This document shows, one piece after another, positions 12,820 through 22,610 of a DNA stretch of 64,000 nucleotides. Both the position numbers and the translations under genes were made by a program. The notes beneath the pieces are model-generated. The model ran no database searches. It had not been told where the DNA came from and saw nothing but the letters and a program-made list of their open reading frames with translations. Within the stretch, counting starts at the first letter, position 1, and each line of letters opens with the position of its first letter. This DNA is from Ditylenchus dipsaci (lineage: Eukaryota > Nematoda > Chromadorea > Rhabditida > Anguinidae): assembly GCA_004194705.1 (NCBI GenBank), contig SADC01000066.1, positions 248,001 to 312,000 of the forward strand, in the 5' to 3' direction.

Positions 12820-13682
12820 GTTCTGTTCACATGCCTGTTCACATACTGAGAATGAGAGTGAGAGGGGGAGTGGGAGTGAGAGTGAGAGTAAGGGGTGTTC
12901 ACAATGCACCTCACTCTCACTCACACTCTTACTCTCGGGTGTTCACAATGCTTTTTTTCTTTTGCATAAAAATGATCAAATTATTTTTTTATTTTTTAGA
13001 TTTGTTCATAATATTATGTTATATTAATATTATGAAATGCAAAACAGATTTAAATATTAATAGGCAAACAGCTAATGTGGTTCAAAAAATCAATCTTCTC
13101 TTTCTACTTTGGACTGGGCTGAGGACGAAGAGATGGAAATGGAAAGCTCACGCAATTCCTCACAGTATCTAGCGTTCGAAATTCCCTTTACCGTCACGAA
13201 GCTGTTGTCGAGAACGCTATTTTAGACGCTTCGAAAACCGTGAACACAATGACTGTCGAATTCTTCCCATTGGCTCAGTCAGTTTCTCACATATGCAAAC
13301 GAATCCAAGTATTGGGAAATGATAACAGGTTTACTCTCTTGGAATTCAAAGAAGATATTGCGTGAATTGTGACTCACAGAAAAAGGAGAAAAAAATAAAG
13401 CACTGAGAACACGAAATTATTTTAAAATACCGTGAAGCCTCAATAAATTGTCATGGGTCAATTACATAAATTTCATGGTGCCTCAAAACTATCCAGCAAG
13501 CGTTTTTTTTTTGGTTGTAATATACAATATTGTCAAGAAATTCCAAAAATAAAATATTAGAAAATTAGTTAAATGCAAAATAGAAAAAGCATTGTGAACA
13601 CCCGAGAGTAAGAGTGGGAGTGAGAGTGAGAGTAAGAGGTGTTCACAATGACAACTTACTCTCACTCCCACTCTCACCAAAA
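12820..13682. mobile_element. Foldback element with GAGAGT hexamer arms and coding interior
   Basis: Each arm is about 105 bp of degenerate GAGAGT/GTGAGA hexamers interrupted by GTGTTCACAATG. The left arm is 12820-12950 and the right is about 13590-13680. Pairing continues a further 80 bp inward (CAATGCTTTTTTTCTTTTGC against GCAAAATAGAAAAAGCATTG). The spacer motif inside the arm is inverted between left and right arms. The interior (about 13030-13490) is non-repetitive and carries the coding fragment listed separately. Confidence 0.7.
13115..13399 (+). pseudogene. Coding fragment inside the hexamer-armed element
   Basis: An open, protein-like stretch runs 13165-13364 (…AVVENAILDASKTVNTM… to LEFKEDIA then TGA), with AATAAA at 13394. 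Just upstream, in another frame, is an acidic stretch (DWAEDEEMEMESSRNSSQ, 13110-13165), so either a splice or a one-base shift lies between. I do not recognise the family. It may be a captured host-gene 3' end or the element's own relic gene. The frame change argues against an intact product. Confidence 0.4.
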
Positions 13683-13829
13683 ACCTACAATTCCGATACC
13701 GAATTTATGTTCATCATGGTCAATTTGCCTTCAAAACTACTTTCAAACCTTAAAAGTCACTGAAATTTCAAACTGAATTTGAGCTTGTAGTTGACGCTTG
13801 ACACGCTGTGGCCAAAAAAAACCATTAGG

Positions 13830-13955
13830 TCGGCCATTAGAGCTTATAGGTTTGCCAGGAGAGTAGATAGGTGTGCCATGAGATGAGTACGCAGCAGCAT
13901 CAGGTGAGTGGGTGAGGTGATCGAGGCAGAACTTATAGGTGTGCTAAGTTAGTGG
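13830..13955. repeat. Degenerate purine-rich minisatellite
   Basis: Imperfect units of the type GAGTAGATAGGTGTGCCA and GAGCTTATAGGTTTGCCAG. It resembles the minisatellites at 48235 and 57095 in composition. It contains no gene. Confidence 0.45.
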
Positions 13956-14679
13956 GTAATAAAAAATGTGAATGAAATCACTAAAATAAAAAAAAAGCCG
14001 GCATTTTTGGAAAAATTTAGGTATTTAAGTTTAACTTGGTTTGGTTCAAAAAGGATTTAAATAATCATGTGAAGCTGACTCTTAGCTTTTGTTTAAGCCT
14101 AAACATGACGAATCGAGTAATAAAAATCTTTTGTAAATTTAATCATCTAGTTCAACGTCCAATTGATCTAAACGAAAAAATTTCAGCGAAAATTCTCATT
14201 TTTTGTCTTGAAGGGAAAATTATTTTATTCGCGATTTTTGAAATTTGACACGCCGTGCCATAACACAGCACGAAGTTTTTTTTGCCTTATTTTTGTAGAC
14301 ATATTTAAAGCTTTTTCTCACACCGTGAAAGTCTTAACCTCCTTTTGAAGGTAGCAAATAGAGGAAGGAATCATAAAAGGATCGATGTCTGACAGTAGCT
14401 GTAAAGTTCTCTGCTTTAAATTCTGTCATCGTCGTGCCTGAGACTCTATGAAAAAAGCTGGCTGACATATGTATAAGGAAATATATATAGAAATATATTA
14501 CTCTTTATTAATATCTTATCAATGCTTTTGATCTACACAAGATCATTTTTCGCTAAAAGCTTATTATATTTTCTATTTAATTGTTTCTTAGTTGTTGTTT
14601 TGTTGTTTTTAAAACTCACTTAATGTGGCGCTTTGGATTTCTGGCTTAAATTTTTATTTAAATATTAAGATATATATAT

Positions 14680-14704
14680 AAGCAATTTTCAGTCGAAAGC
14701 ACAA
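14680..14704 (+). promoter_or_regulatory. Probable trans-splice acceptor, BTBD9-like gene B
   Basis: TTTTCAG ends at 14692, 12 nt before the ATG, after an AT-rich stretch with TATATATATATA. The leader TCGAAAGCACAA shares its last eight bases with the leader of gene A at the same spacing. Confidence 0.5.
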
Positions 14705-17700
14705 ATGGCTGGATTTGGAGTTGCCAATGGTTTTGAATCGGATGATGATTGGGATGATGACGTTCCTGCTAGAGTTGTGCCACCTGCTGGGCGTTTTGGA
14801 AATAATGGCGTAGGCGGATTTGGACGAGTTGGAGACCCTGATGTTGAAAATATTAATGTGTTTGGTCGTGGAGGTTTCGGTGCTAGAGGTAATGTCGGCG
14901 GAGTTTTGGTGCTAGAGGAAATGCCGGCGTAGGTCTCTTTGCAAGAGGAAATTTCGGAGGAGCTTTCGGTGCTAGAAGGAATCCCGGCGAAGGTTTCGGT
15001 GCTGAAGAGAATGCTGGCGGAGGAGAAAATCCCGTAGCAGCTTTTGGTGCTAGAGGAAATGTTGCAGGAGGTTTTCGTGCTAGAGGAAATGGGCAGGAAG
15101 GATTGCAGCCGGAGGTTTTGGCCCAAATAGATATGACCATGGATATTCTCAAGTTCGTATTTTTCTTTAATGTCTTGTCATCCCTGAAAACTTTAAAAAA
15201 TGGTTTTACCAGCACGGAGTTTTGGTTGCTGAAGCCCACTCTCCTCTTTCCGAGGTTATTCTACACCGTACATCAAAAACCGGTTTTACCTTATCAACAG
15301 CTTGAGTAAAGTTAAGTGAACTGATCACGAAATCGATAACTGACCCGTTTTCTCAAATAAAAGGGCTTCACTGAATTGAAGGAGCACTTGCAACCCGCAC
15401 CCCTTTCTCGATTGCAGCCCGCACTCCCAGTCAATCAACAGTAAAGATTAAGGCAAAAAAAAGTTTGCAATTTTTTTATAGGATAAAATATACAGGGTGT
15501 CCTAAAAAAAATCCCTACGCTTCAAGGCACCATCCGACAATTTTTTTATTTCACTTTATTCAAACAATATGTCATTTTGTAGCCATATTGTACCCCACGT
15601 TTTATGTGACAATAGAAAAAAGAGAGCAAGAGCTACAAAATCATGTGTTTGAAACATTTTTGCAATAAAAAAATTGGCCACTAATAAATAGCATAAAAAT
15701 TATTATCGCTTTGAAAAAAACTGAAAATTTCCGGATTTGAAATCGAGACTTAAGGTTTTGTCCTGTCAACTTATCAATAATTTTTATTCAGTAATAAAAT
15801 GTTCATATACCGTTCGATAGAGAATTTCCAGGACCACAAAATGAGATATCGTTTTATAAAAACTGAAATAAAAAAATTGTTGTACGGTGCCCTTGAAGCG
15901 TAGCGATTTTTTTGGGACACCCTGTAAATTAAGTTTTATCTGGCTGGCTAAATTATTTGAACGTGTAGCTCTAGAACACTTGTCTTTTACCGTGTCTTAA
16001 AAAGTTTTGTCTTGGTCCCCATGTTCATCGACTGGGAAAGTTTAACCTACTTTTGGCCGAATTTTCCAAAACATATTTATTTTTCATTGGTTTGGGACCC
16101 TGCTCGATTTCAGTTACTGGGACGCAGTTAGCGCCATAGCGGTGTAGGTATGGCGGTGTAGAATGACATTGAATGTGGTGATCGGAAATAAACATTTTGA
16201 AAAACAGATAAAAATCAGAACAGTATTTTCAAGCAAGATTTTTAAAAAAAAAATCCATAGGGGGGACCAAGGCAATTTTTGGTACCCTGTAGGTACCAGT
16301 GCGCATAAACAGGCTAACGATTTAGCCACATCGAGTAACCAATGAAAAAGCTTCAAATACTACTTCATTTTTTGTCTATTTTTCTATTAAGAATATAAAA
16401 TTTTAGAAAAAATCTAAATCAGAAGACCAAATTGCTGCTCAAAAAGCTGCACTGAAGAAGAAGTCAGGTAAAATTTTCAAATAGAATTTTTCTGATACAT
16501 TCTTCAACAACTTTTTTAAGGGAGCATCAAGAAAACTAAGACGCTTATTGATGAGATCAGCAAACTGCATGTTGACCAAGACATGAGCGATGTGGTCTTG
16601 ATAGCTGAAGGCGAGCGATTCCCAGCTCACAAGTTCGTGTTATCTATTCGCAGCAATTACTTCAAGTAAGTTGTTGCAATAGTTCACGAAATGTAAATCA
16701 AATTGTTTCAAGAGCAATGTTTTGCACTGGCTTGCGAGAATCCACTGAGAAGGAAGTTACTTTGATGGACACTCCCGTTAAGCCTTTTTCTCTGCTTTTG
16801 CAGTATGTTTACACTGGACAAATGCAGTTGCAGACAGCTGATTACCAACAAACCTTGGAAGTCTTAGCTTTGGCTCACAAATACGAGTTTCCAGTCTTGC
16901 AGGAGCAAATTGTGGAACATCTTCAGGTTAGCCCACTTATTTTCTTGGCTTTATCGGTCAAATTTAAAAGACTATAAGAAGAGCTTGAGGTGAAAGTTTA
17001 GTATGTGACACTAGCGTTTAAGCTACTTATTAGAGTTGGTCTGAAATTCCGGTTCTGTTTTGCCATAAATTCCGGTTCCTGTTTATCGGAATTTTAGTCC
17101 TTTTTCGGGTTCCGATGCAGTTCCGGTCTCGAAAAATATATAGTTCCGGTCAGGTTTTTACAAAACTAAAATTCCGGTTCCGGTCACAGTCCAAACAGTC
17201 AATTCCAAACTTAACTCTGGTGCAGGATCAACATACCCAAAGACAAAATACCCAATATGCATATTGTGCAGATAATGTGCTCTATGTGCTTTTTTCTTGA
17301 TATACACAACATATAATACATGCACCAAATGCACTATGCACCAAATCCCATTATAATATTAATAGGACGTCAAAAGTCTGCCAAAAGACCACTTTTGGCT
17401 ATTCTGGGTGTTTCCGTATTTTGTCTTTAGGTATCTTGGCCATTGGGTATTTTGTAATTGGGTATTTTGATCCTGCACCATCAACTCTATCTTAATTTTG
17501 CTTTTCTCGGCTGACTTTAAACGCTTTTTTCAATTTTTGAACGAATTTTCGGGTTAAATATACAAACAAATAAAAAATCATGTGAAGCAGCAGCGATTTA
17601 TTACCAAAAACAGGATTTCTTGGATCCCTTTTGGGATTCGGTGAGAGTGCACTTCCAGTCCGATTCCGGTTCCTACAGAACTAAATTTCCGGTTTCGGTT

Positions 17701-19990
17701 TTCACAAAACTGGAATCCCGATAAATTTTAAACCTGACTTTTTTTGAAATTGATGTTTTCTAGGCTAATTTGAATGTTGAGAACATCGTCAGAATATACT
17801 CTGCTGCTGAAATGTTTTCATCTCAACACTTGCTGGATAGTTGTCTTGTATTTTTGAACACCCACAAGAATGATGTTGTGACCTCGAAAGTCATTTTTAT
17901 TTTTAGCACCAATTTTTGATAATAAAAAAGTTTTTAAGGGTTTTCTCAGCTTCTCAATGAACCTCCTGAATGTGATTGTGGAAAAAGTGGATTGGTCTGG
18001 CAGTGAGGATGTTATCGTCGACAATTTAAAGCGCTGGATCAAAGCTAATATTGAGCAGGTTTAAGTTTATATTTAAAACTAAATTAAGTATACAGGGTGT
18101 TTAAATTATTCACCATTTGCTTTACTTTTTCGGCTCTATATGTGTTCGAAGGTACACCCAAAAAATATGGCTTGGTTGAAATATGCTTTTTGCAAAAAAA
18201 ACTTCAAAACAGTGCTTGGTCCCCCTTCTTATTTTTTTGACACAAATCTTTTAACTTTAGTACCTCTTCAAGCACCTCTTTTTTGGCTCAGGCAAGGAAA
18301 AAGCCAGCGTTTCTTAGAGCAGACTCAAATGGAGTAGTGTAAATTGCGCGCCGCGAAATTGCGAGCCTACTTTTTTCTCAAATTCGAATAGACATATTTT
18401 CAAATAATTTTTTTTAAGTGATAATCACTATCAGCTAGCCCTAAAATTATATTTTTTATAACGTATTTGTTCAAACATCCTTGCGAAATATGGTGCAGTC
18501 AAACCTCGATATAGTGGCCTTCCTCAAGTCCGACACTTTTCTCAACCCCATTTTTGAAATAATTTATCGATTCTTTTTTTGACAGTCTGGTCGCAAATAT
18601 AGTAAGGATTCCGATTTTGCCGATCGTTTTTCAATAACTAAATAGTTTTTGCATTTAAAAAGCAAAACCTCGATATAGTGGCCCCCCTTAAAAAAATTAG
18701 AGGGCCATTATATCGAGGTTTTGCTTTTTAAATGCAAAAACTATTTAGTTATTGAAAAACGATCGGCAAAATCAGAATCCTTACGATATTCGTGACCAGA
18801 CTGTCAAAAAAGAATCGATAAATTATTTCAAAAATGGGGTGAAAAAAGTGTCCCACCCTAGGTGGGAACGAACTTGAGGTGGGGGGACACTATATCGAGG
18901 TTGACTGTACGAAAACTAAAAGTATGAAACAAAGCAGAAAAAAGTAATTATTTTGATATTAGTTTCATACTTTTAGTTCAGCATGTTTTTACAAATGATA
19001 CTTTAGAGGGCCTCAAACACTTTAAGGAGTCCGTTTGCGGATGCTAAATCAGATTGGTAAGTCAGAAAAAGCCATAACTTTTTTTTCAATTTTTCAAAAA
19101 AATTTCTGTTATCGCCATCTTGTAGCTAAGGCTCAGGGCTACCAGATAAGCATTTTATAAAATAGATGTCCCTCAAAAAATTGAGATAAAATGTAAGACT
19201 CCGCCCAAGACTCCTGACTCAAATTCTAGTAAGGAGTCTTGTGCGGAGTATTACATTTTATCTCAATTTTTTGAAAGACATATATTTTATAAAATGCTCA
19301 TTTGGTAGCCCTGAATCTTAGCTACAAGATGGTGATAGCAGAAAATTTTTTGAAAAATCGAAAATAAAGTTATGGCCTTTTCCGACATACAAATCTGATT
19401 TAGCATCCGCAAACAGACTCCTCATTGTGTTTGAGGCCTAAGAAACTAAAATCTTAGGGCTACCTGATAGTATTAGCACTTTAAAAAAAATTATTTGAAA
19501 ATTTGTCTTTTCGACTGAAATAATGAAGTTTGCGCGCAATTTTCCGGCGCGCAATTATCAAAGATGTTGAAGCTTGTTGAAGCTTTTTTTCGGTGCACCC
19601 TCGAAATTATATAGAGCCACTTATTCTATGGATATTTTGACCAGACAAAGCATAAAAATTTAACTAAAACAAATGGTTCAAAAAGTTGAAAATTTTCGAA
19701 ATTTTCGGTTATCCCAGATTTGTGGATCTAGCCAACATTTTTATAGCTTTAAATTCAGACAATCAAATTAGGACACTATAAAGCTTGTATTATTTATACA
19801 ATAAATTGATGGTTGCAAAATAAGTAGTAGATATTAATTGAAAATATTATTGATAAAATAGTCTTATATAGAGTGTTTATAGGTTGAAGAAGTCCGTCCA
19901 ATCATTCGACTAATGCAACTAGAACTAGTAGAAATAAGCCAAAAACTGCATTTGGTCAAAACGTTAGGAGTGATTGAGAAAGAAGATTAG
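14705..19990 (+). CDS. BTBD9-like BTB-BACK protein, paralogue B
   Basis: Tandem paralogue of the gene at 6910 with the same architecture. Exons: 14705-15152 (acidic start, then repeats of the type GFGARGN, ending near GFGPNRYDHGYSQ), 16407-16467, 16521-16665 and 16713-16926 (BTB), 17764-17889, 17939-18058 and 19883-19990 (BACK). Exons 2 to 7 are fully in phase with GT-AG introns. Exon 1 changes frame twice, near 14905 and 15090. Each change fits one missing G in a G run, and restoring two bases gives exactly 150 codons, so these could be consensus errors. GFLSFSMNLL and VRPIIRLMQLEL match the BTBD9 BACK region. There is no discoidin domain. A glycine-rich N-terminus is not typical of BTBD9. 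Confidence 0.85.
15491..15926. mobile_element. Mariner-type MITE in intron 1 of gene B
   Basis: TACAGGGTGTCC and GGACACCCTGTA are perfect ends with TA at both edges. The inner CCTACGCTTCAAGG pairs with CCTTGAAGCGTAGC. The TACAGGGTGTCC start is typical of the Tc1/mariner superfamily. There is no transposase inside. Confidence 0.85.
17035..17735. repeat. GGTTCCGGT-rich element with nested MITE
   Basis: Both flanks (17040-17210 and 17620-17720) are packed with GGTTCCGGT and ATTCCGG motifs. A nested palindrome at 17219-17480 has ends TGGTGCAGGATCAA and TTGATCCTGCACCA and inner ACCCAAAGACAAAATACCC. It lies in an intron of BTBD9-like gene B. Confidence 0.6.
18496..18907. mobile_element. Pogo-like MITE
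   Basis: Ends CAGTCAAACCTCGATATAG and CTATATCGAGGTTGACTG. The interior is a near-perfect palindrome containing GACAGTCTGGTC and CCGATCGTTTTTC. It shares this interior with elements at 24841-25274 and 26437-26645. Confidence 0.8.
19008..19440. mobile_element. Palindromic MITE
   Basis: GGCCTCAAACACTTTAAGGAG at the left pairs with CTCCTCATTGTGTTTGAGGCC at the right. Pairing extends through GATGCTAAATCAGATT to a centre near 19220. It includes the TGTAGCTAAGGCTCAGGGCTAC module. Confidence 0.75.
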
Positions 19991-20667
19991 AATGCTGCTT
20001 TGAACTAAGCGATTCTTACTTTCAATGGTGCCATTTACAACAAGCCAGGAACTTAAAAGTATCTGAACACAAGAAGTCAAATTTGTAGCGAAAATTTCAA
20101 AAACTATTGATATGCCTTTCTCTGTTTTTATTCCAAAAACTACAATGTTAATCTTCAGAAAAAGCTCGCTGCTATTGCCATATACCTCCCTTCTCCCTTC
20201 AATAATTTAACAAATATCATTTCAGTATTTGGTTAAGCCTAAGTAGAAAATGACTGAAAGATAAGGTCGGAAGGGTATAAGGTGGTGATCATGGACGTAC
20301 CCTGCGCTTGTTGGTTACAACCCTGTACCCTGCACAGGGGCTTAAAATTCAAAAACATAATCACTTTAAAAACAACAAAACGCCAAGACTTTTGAAAGAC
20401 ATTTTCCCATATTTTCTATAATTTTCAGTGTTTATTGACTACAATATGCAAATTTTGACGAAAAATTCTGAAACATGTTTTCTGTACTAATTCAAGCATT
20501 CTGATGATGGTTTGACAGTACTGAAATCACGTTTTGCTAGATTTACGAAAACTATAACAATACCAGAAAAACGAATGGTCAACAAAAATTAGATCAAAAA
20601 CACAGCACAACTATGCCCTTGCAACTATCATAAAACACCAGATTCATGCAATGGTACCAAAATAACA

Positions 20668-20673
20668 TTTATT
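20668..20673 (-). terminator. Poly(A) signal of the prohibitin-2-like gene
   Basis: AATAAA on the minus strand (TTTATT on plus), 77 nt beyond the stop codon at 20750. Confidence 0.5.
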
Positions 20674-20749
20674 TTGCGGAAAAAGTAAATGTACGATATA
20701 ACGCAACATCAGATTCATTTACAACATTTTCCTGGAATATTATCCTTCT

Positions 20750-21265
20750 TCAACAACGCTTCTTGGCATTCTTGCTATTGAAGATATCCAAATAGTCATT
20801 ATCGGCGATGTTGAGCCTAAATAAGATTGGTACACAACAAAAATGGTAACCCACAGAAACAAAACTTACATCAGGACATCCGACGGAAGGAAAACTAGAT
20901 TAGAAGAGGCGGATGACACAGTCTTGGCTATCCTCTGGACTGCACTGATCTTGCGCAACTTCAGAAAACCAGGAGCACTCTTCATGGATTCACACAGCTG
21001 AAAAAGTTAGTTCGGAAGCCATTTGAATTAATGAGTCTCTAGACTAACATCCCCAAGGACGATCCCTCAGGTTGCAGTTAATCTAAGCGTCGACTACCGT
21101 ATTTCCTGTATTAAACGCCCCGGTGCGTTTATTTTTCAATCGACCTCTAGGAGGGGGGGGGGCGGGGGAGGCGTTAATTAGAGGAGGGCGTATATTACAG
21201 AAATACGGTATACTATAAAGAGCTTATGACTTACCATATGAGCAGCTTCAGCCTTCCCTTCAGCG
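20750..21265 (-). pseudogene. phb-2: Prohibitin-2 homologue, 3' part only
   Basis: Prohibitin-2 forms ring complexes with prohibitin-1 in the inner mitochondrial membrane. Three exon blocks are in phase: one ending at 21235 (NDAEGKAEAAHM), 20870-20997 (MKSAPGFLKLRKI…VFLPSDVLM), and 20750-20816 (LNIADNDYLDIF… ending CGT TGT TGA). These correspond to the C-terminal coiled-coil end and tail of PHB-2. I find no SPFH domain or N-terminal anchor upstream; the stretch above 21268 is instead the last exon of another gene. The copy is therefore a truncated or partial gene, or its 5' exons lie further away. A TACCGTATT MITE sits in its intron at 21095-21210. Confidence 0.7.
21095..21210. mobile_element. 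TACCGTATT-family MITE
   Basis: TACCGTATTTCCTGTATTAA at the left pairs with TATTACAGAAATACGGTA at the right. It lies in an intron of the prohibitin-2-like gene. Confidence 0.75.
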
Positions 21266-21995
21266 TCATTCCTTGACGATGGCGCGAAGCACGACCCACC
21301 AAAAAAGCAGAAAGACGACCGACTGAGCGATTGGCGAGACGTTAATCAGATTGGAGCAGTTGAGCACACCAATTTTCAACGGAAGATTGGCATCTCTGCC
21401 ATTCAACTAAAGGTGCTCAATCAAACGAAACAGTATTCAGTAGAAAAATTACTTACACATTCTTTGTTCAACTCTGTTACGGTTAATTCTTCACCAAGGA
21501 CCCGATCCACTCTCTGATCCACAGCACTGGTCAAGTCAGCCTGCGTGCTCACACTCTTACGAAGTGGTTCTTTCCTTCCTATGTAATTAGTGAAAAAATT
21601 ATCAAATTAACAAGAAAAACTAACGTGTTTTTGCGGTCGCATCTACTCGCTGCTTTCTCTTCTTGTCTGAATCTCCCCATCTTTCGAAAGCTGCTTGCTT
21701 CCTCTTGGCTGAGAGAAGGGCCCTTGCTTCGACATCATCTTGAGCGTGTTTTGACTGCTTTGCTTTTCCTTTGGCCAGTTTTGCTGAAACAAAAGACTTA
21801 TAACCACTACCAAAAAGTAAGGTAAAACAGCTTACAAAGACGAATTCTTGTAGCGGCCTTAGCTCGCTCACAAGAATTTTTCTTAGCCTGCTTCGTGCGC
21901 TTATTCTTCTCCCATCTTTTCTTGGATGCCGCTGCACGAATTTCAGATAAAGACGAACCATCTGACTCGGAGCACATTCTTCTGGTGGTGACCAT
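21266..21995 (-). CDS. Basic protein with C-terminal hydrophobic segment, 193 aa
   Basis: Four exons, all in phase with GT-AG introns: 21836-21995, 21625-21783, 21457-21578 and 21266-21406. The N-terminal half is strongly basic (ASKKRWEKNKRTKQAKK, SAKRKQAAFERW, DKKRKQR), consistent with nuclear or nucleic-acid contact. A more ordinary stretch follows (VDQRVDRVLGEELTVTELNK). The last exon encodes a hydrophobic run SVVFLLFWWVVLRAIV just before the stop, like a tail anchor. I do not recognise the family. The last exon abuts the prohibitin-2-like block in another frame, so the true 3' end could differ. Confidence 0.7.
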
Positions 21996-22011
21996 CTTTA
22001 GCTCTAAAAAA
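21996..22011 (-). promoter_or_regulatory. Probable trans-splice acceptor of the basic-protein gene
   Basis: On the minus strand TTTTTTAG precedes AGCTAAAG and then the ATG, so the acceptor is 8 nt from the start codon, as at the two BTBD9-like genes. Confidence 0.5.
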
Positions 22012-22134
22012 CGAAGAATTTATTTTTGCATGAGATGCTCCAAATTTGCATTTTTAGAGCTTTTCTATACACCAAAACGTAGCCCATACATTCAGCTACA
22101 AGAATAATTGAGCCGATTTTTGTAAAGATGTTGT

Positions 22135-22610
22135 TTTAGAAACGGCTAAAATTGATTTACGCCCTCAAAAAACTGATTTACGCCCTCAAAATACTGGTTT
22201 ACGCCCTCAAATCTATATATTGCCATTTTTTGTCAAATTTTTGTTGCCACTTTTTCCATATTTTTACACCAGCATGTAGCCCTGAATCTTGGCTTTCTAA
22301 CAAGCTATTGACTGATTTTCTGAGATTTCAAAAAGCTGGAGAAAAAAGTAATTTTATAGACCAAATTTTTAGAAAAATTTGCTCCATACAAAGACTTTTT
22401 TCTCCAGCTTTTTGAAATCTCAGAAAATCAGTCAATAGCTTGTTAGAAAGCCAAGATTCAGGGCTACATGCTGGTGTAAAAATATTGAAAAAGTGGCAAC
22501 AAAAATTTGACAAAAAATGGCAATATATAGATTTGAGGGCGTAAACCAGTATTTTGAGGGCGTAAATCAGTTTTTTGAGGGCGTAAACTACTTATAGCCT
22601 TTTAGAAACT
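22135..22610. mobile_element. Foldback element: TTTACGCCCTCAAA arms, core D
   Basis: Each arm has three copies of TTTACGCCCTCAAA (left) or TTTGAGGGCGTAAA (right). The interior is a nearly perfect palindrome centred near 22365 containing TGTAGCCCTGAATCTTGGC, CTTTCTAACAAGCTATTGAC and CTTTTTTCTCCAGC. This core is shared with 36770-37045. The same arm repeat surrounds a different core at 47955-49085. Confidence 0.85.

Larger units (their letters stand above)
18132..19619. mobile_element. Outer palindrome containing two further MITEs
   Basis: The outer arms are about 330 bp (GGCTCTATATGTGTTCGA at the left against TCGAAATTATATAGAGCC at the right, with AATTGCGCGCC inside both). Nested within are a pogo-like palindrome at 18496-18907 and another palindrome at 19008-19440. 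All lie in the last intron of BTBD9-like gene B. Confidence 0.75.

Noticed and set aside
14689..15239. Long minus-strand open frames (145 and 118 codons) rich in Ser, Pro and Ala
   Set aside because: They are the complement of the glycine-rich repeat exon of BTBD9-like gene B; the plus strand has the start, acceptor and in-phase downstream exons.
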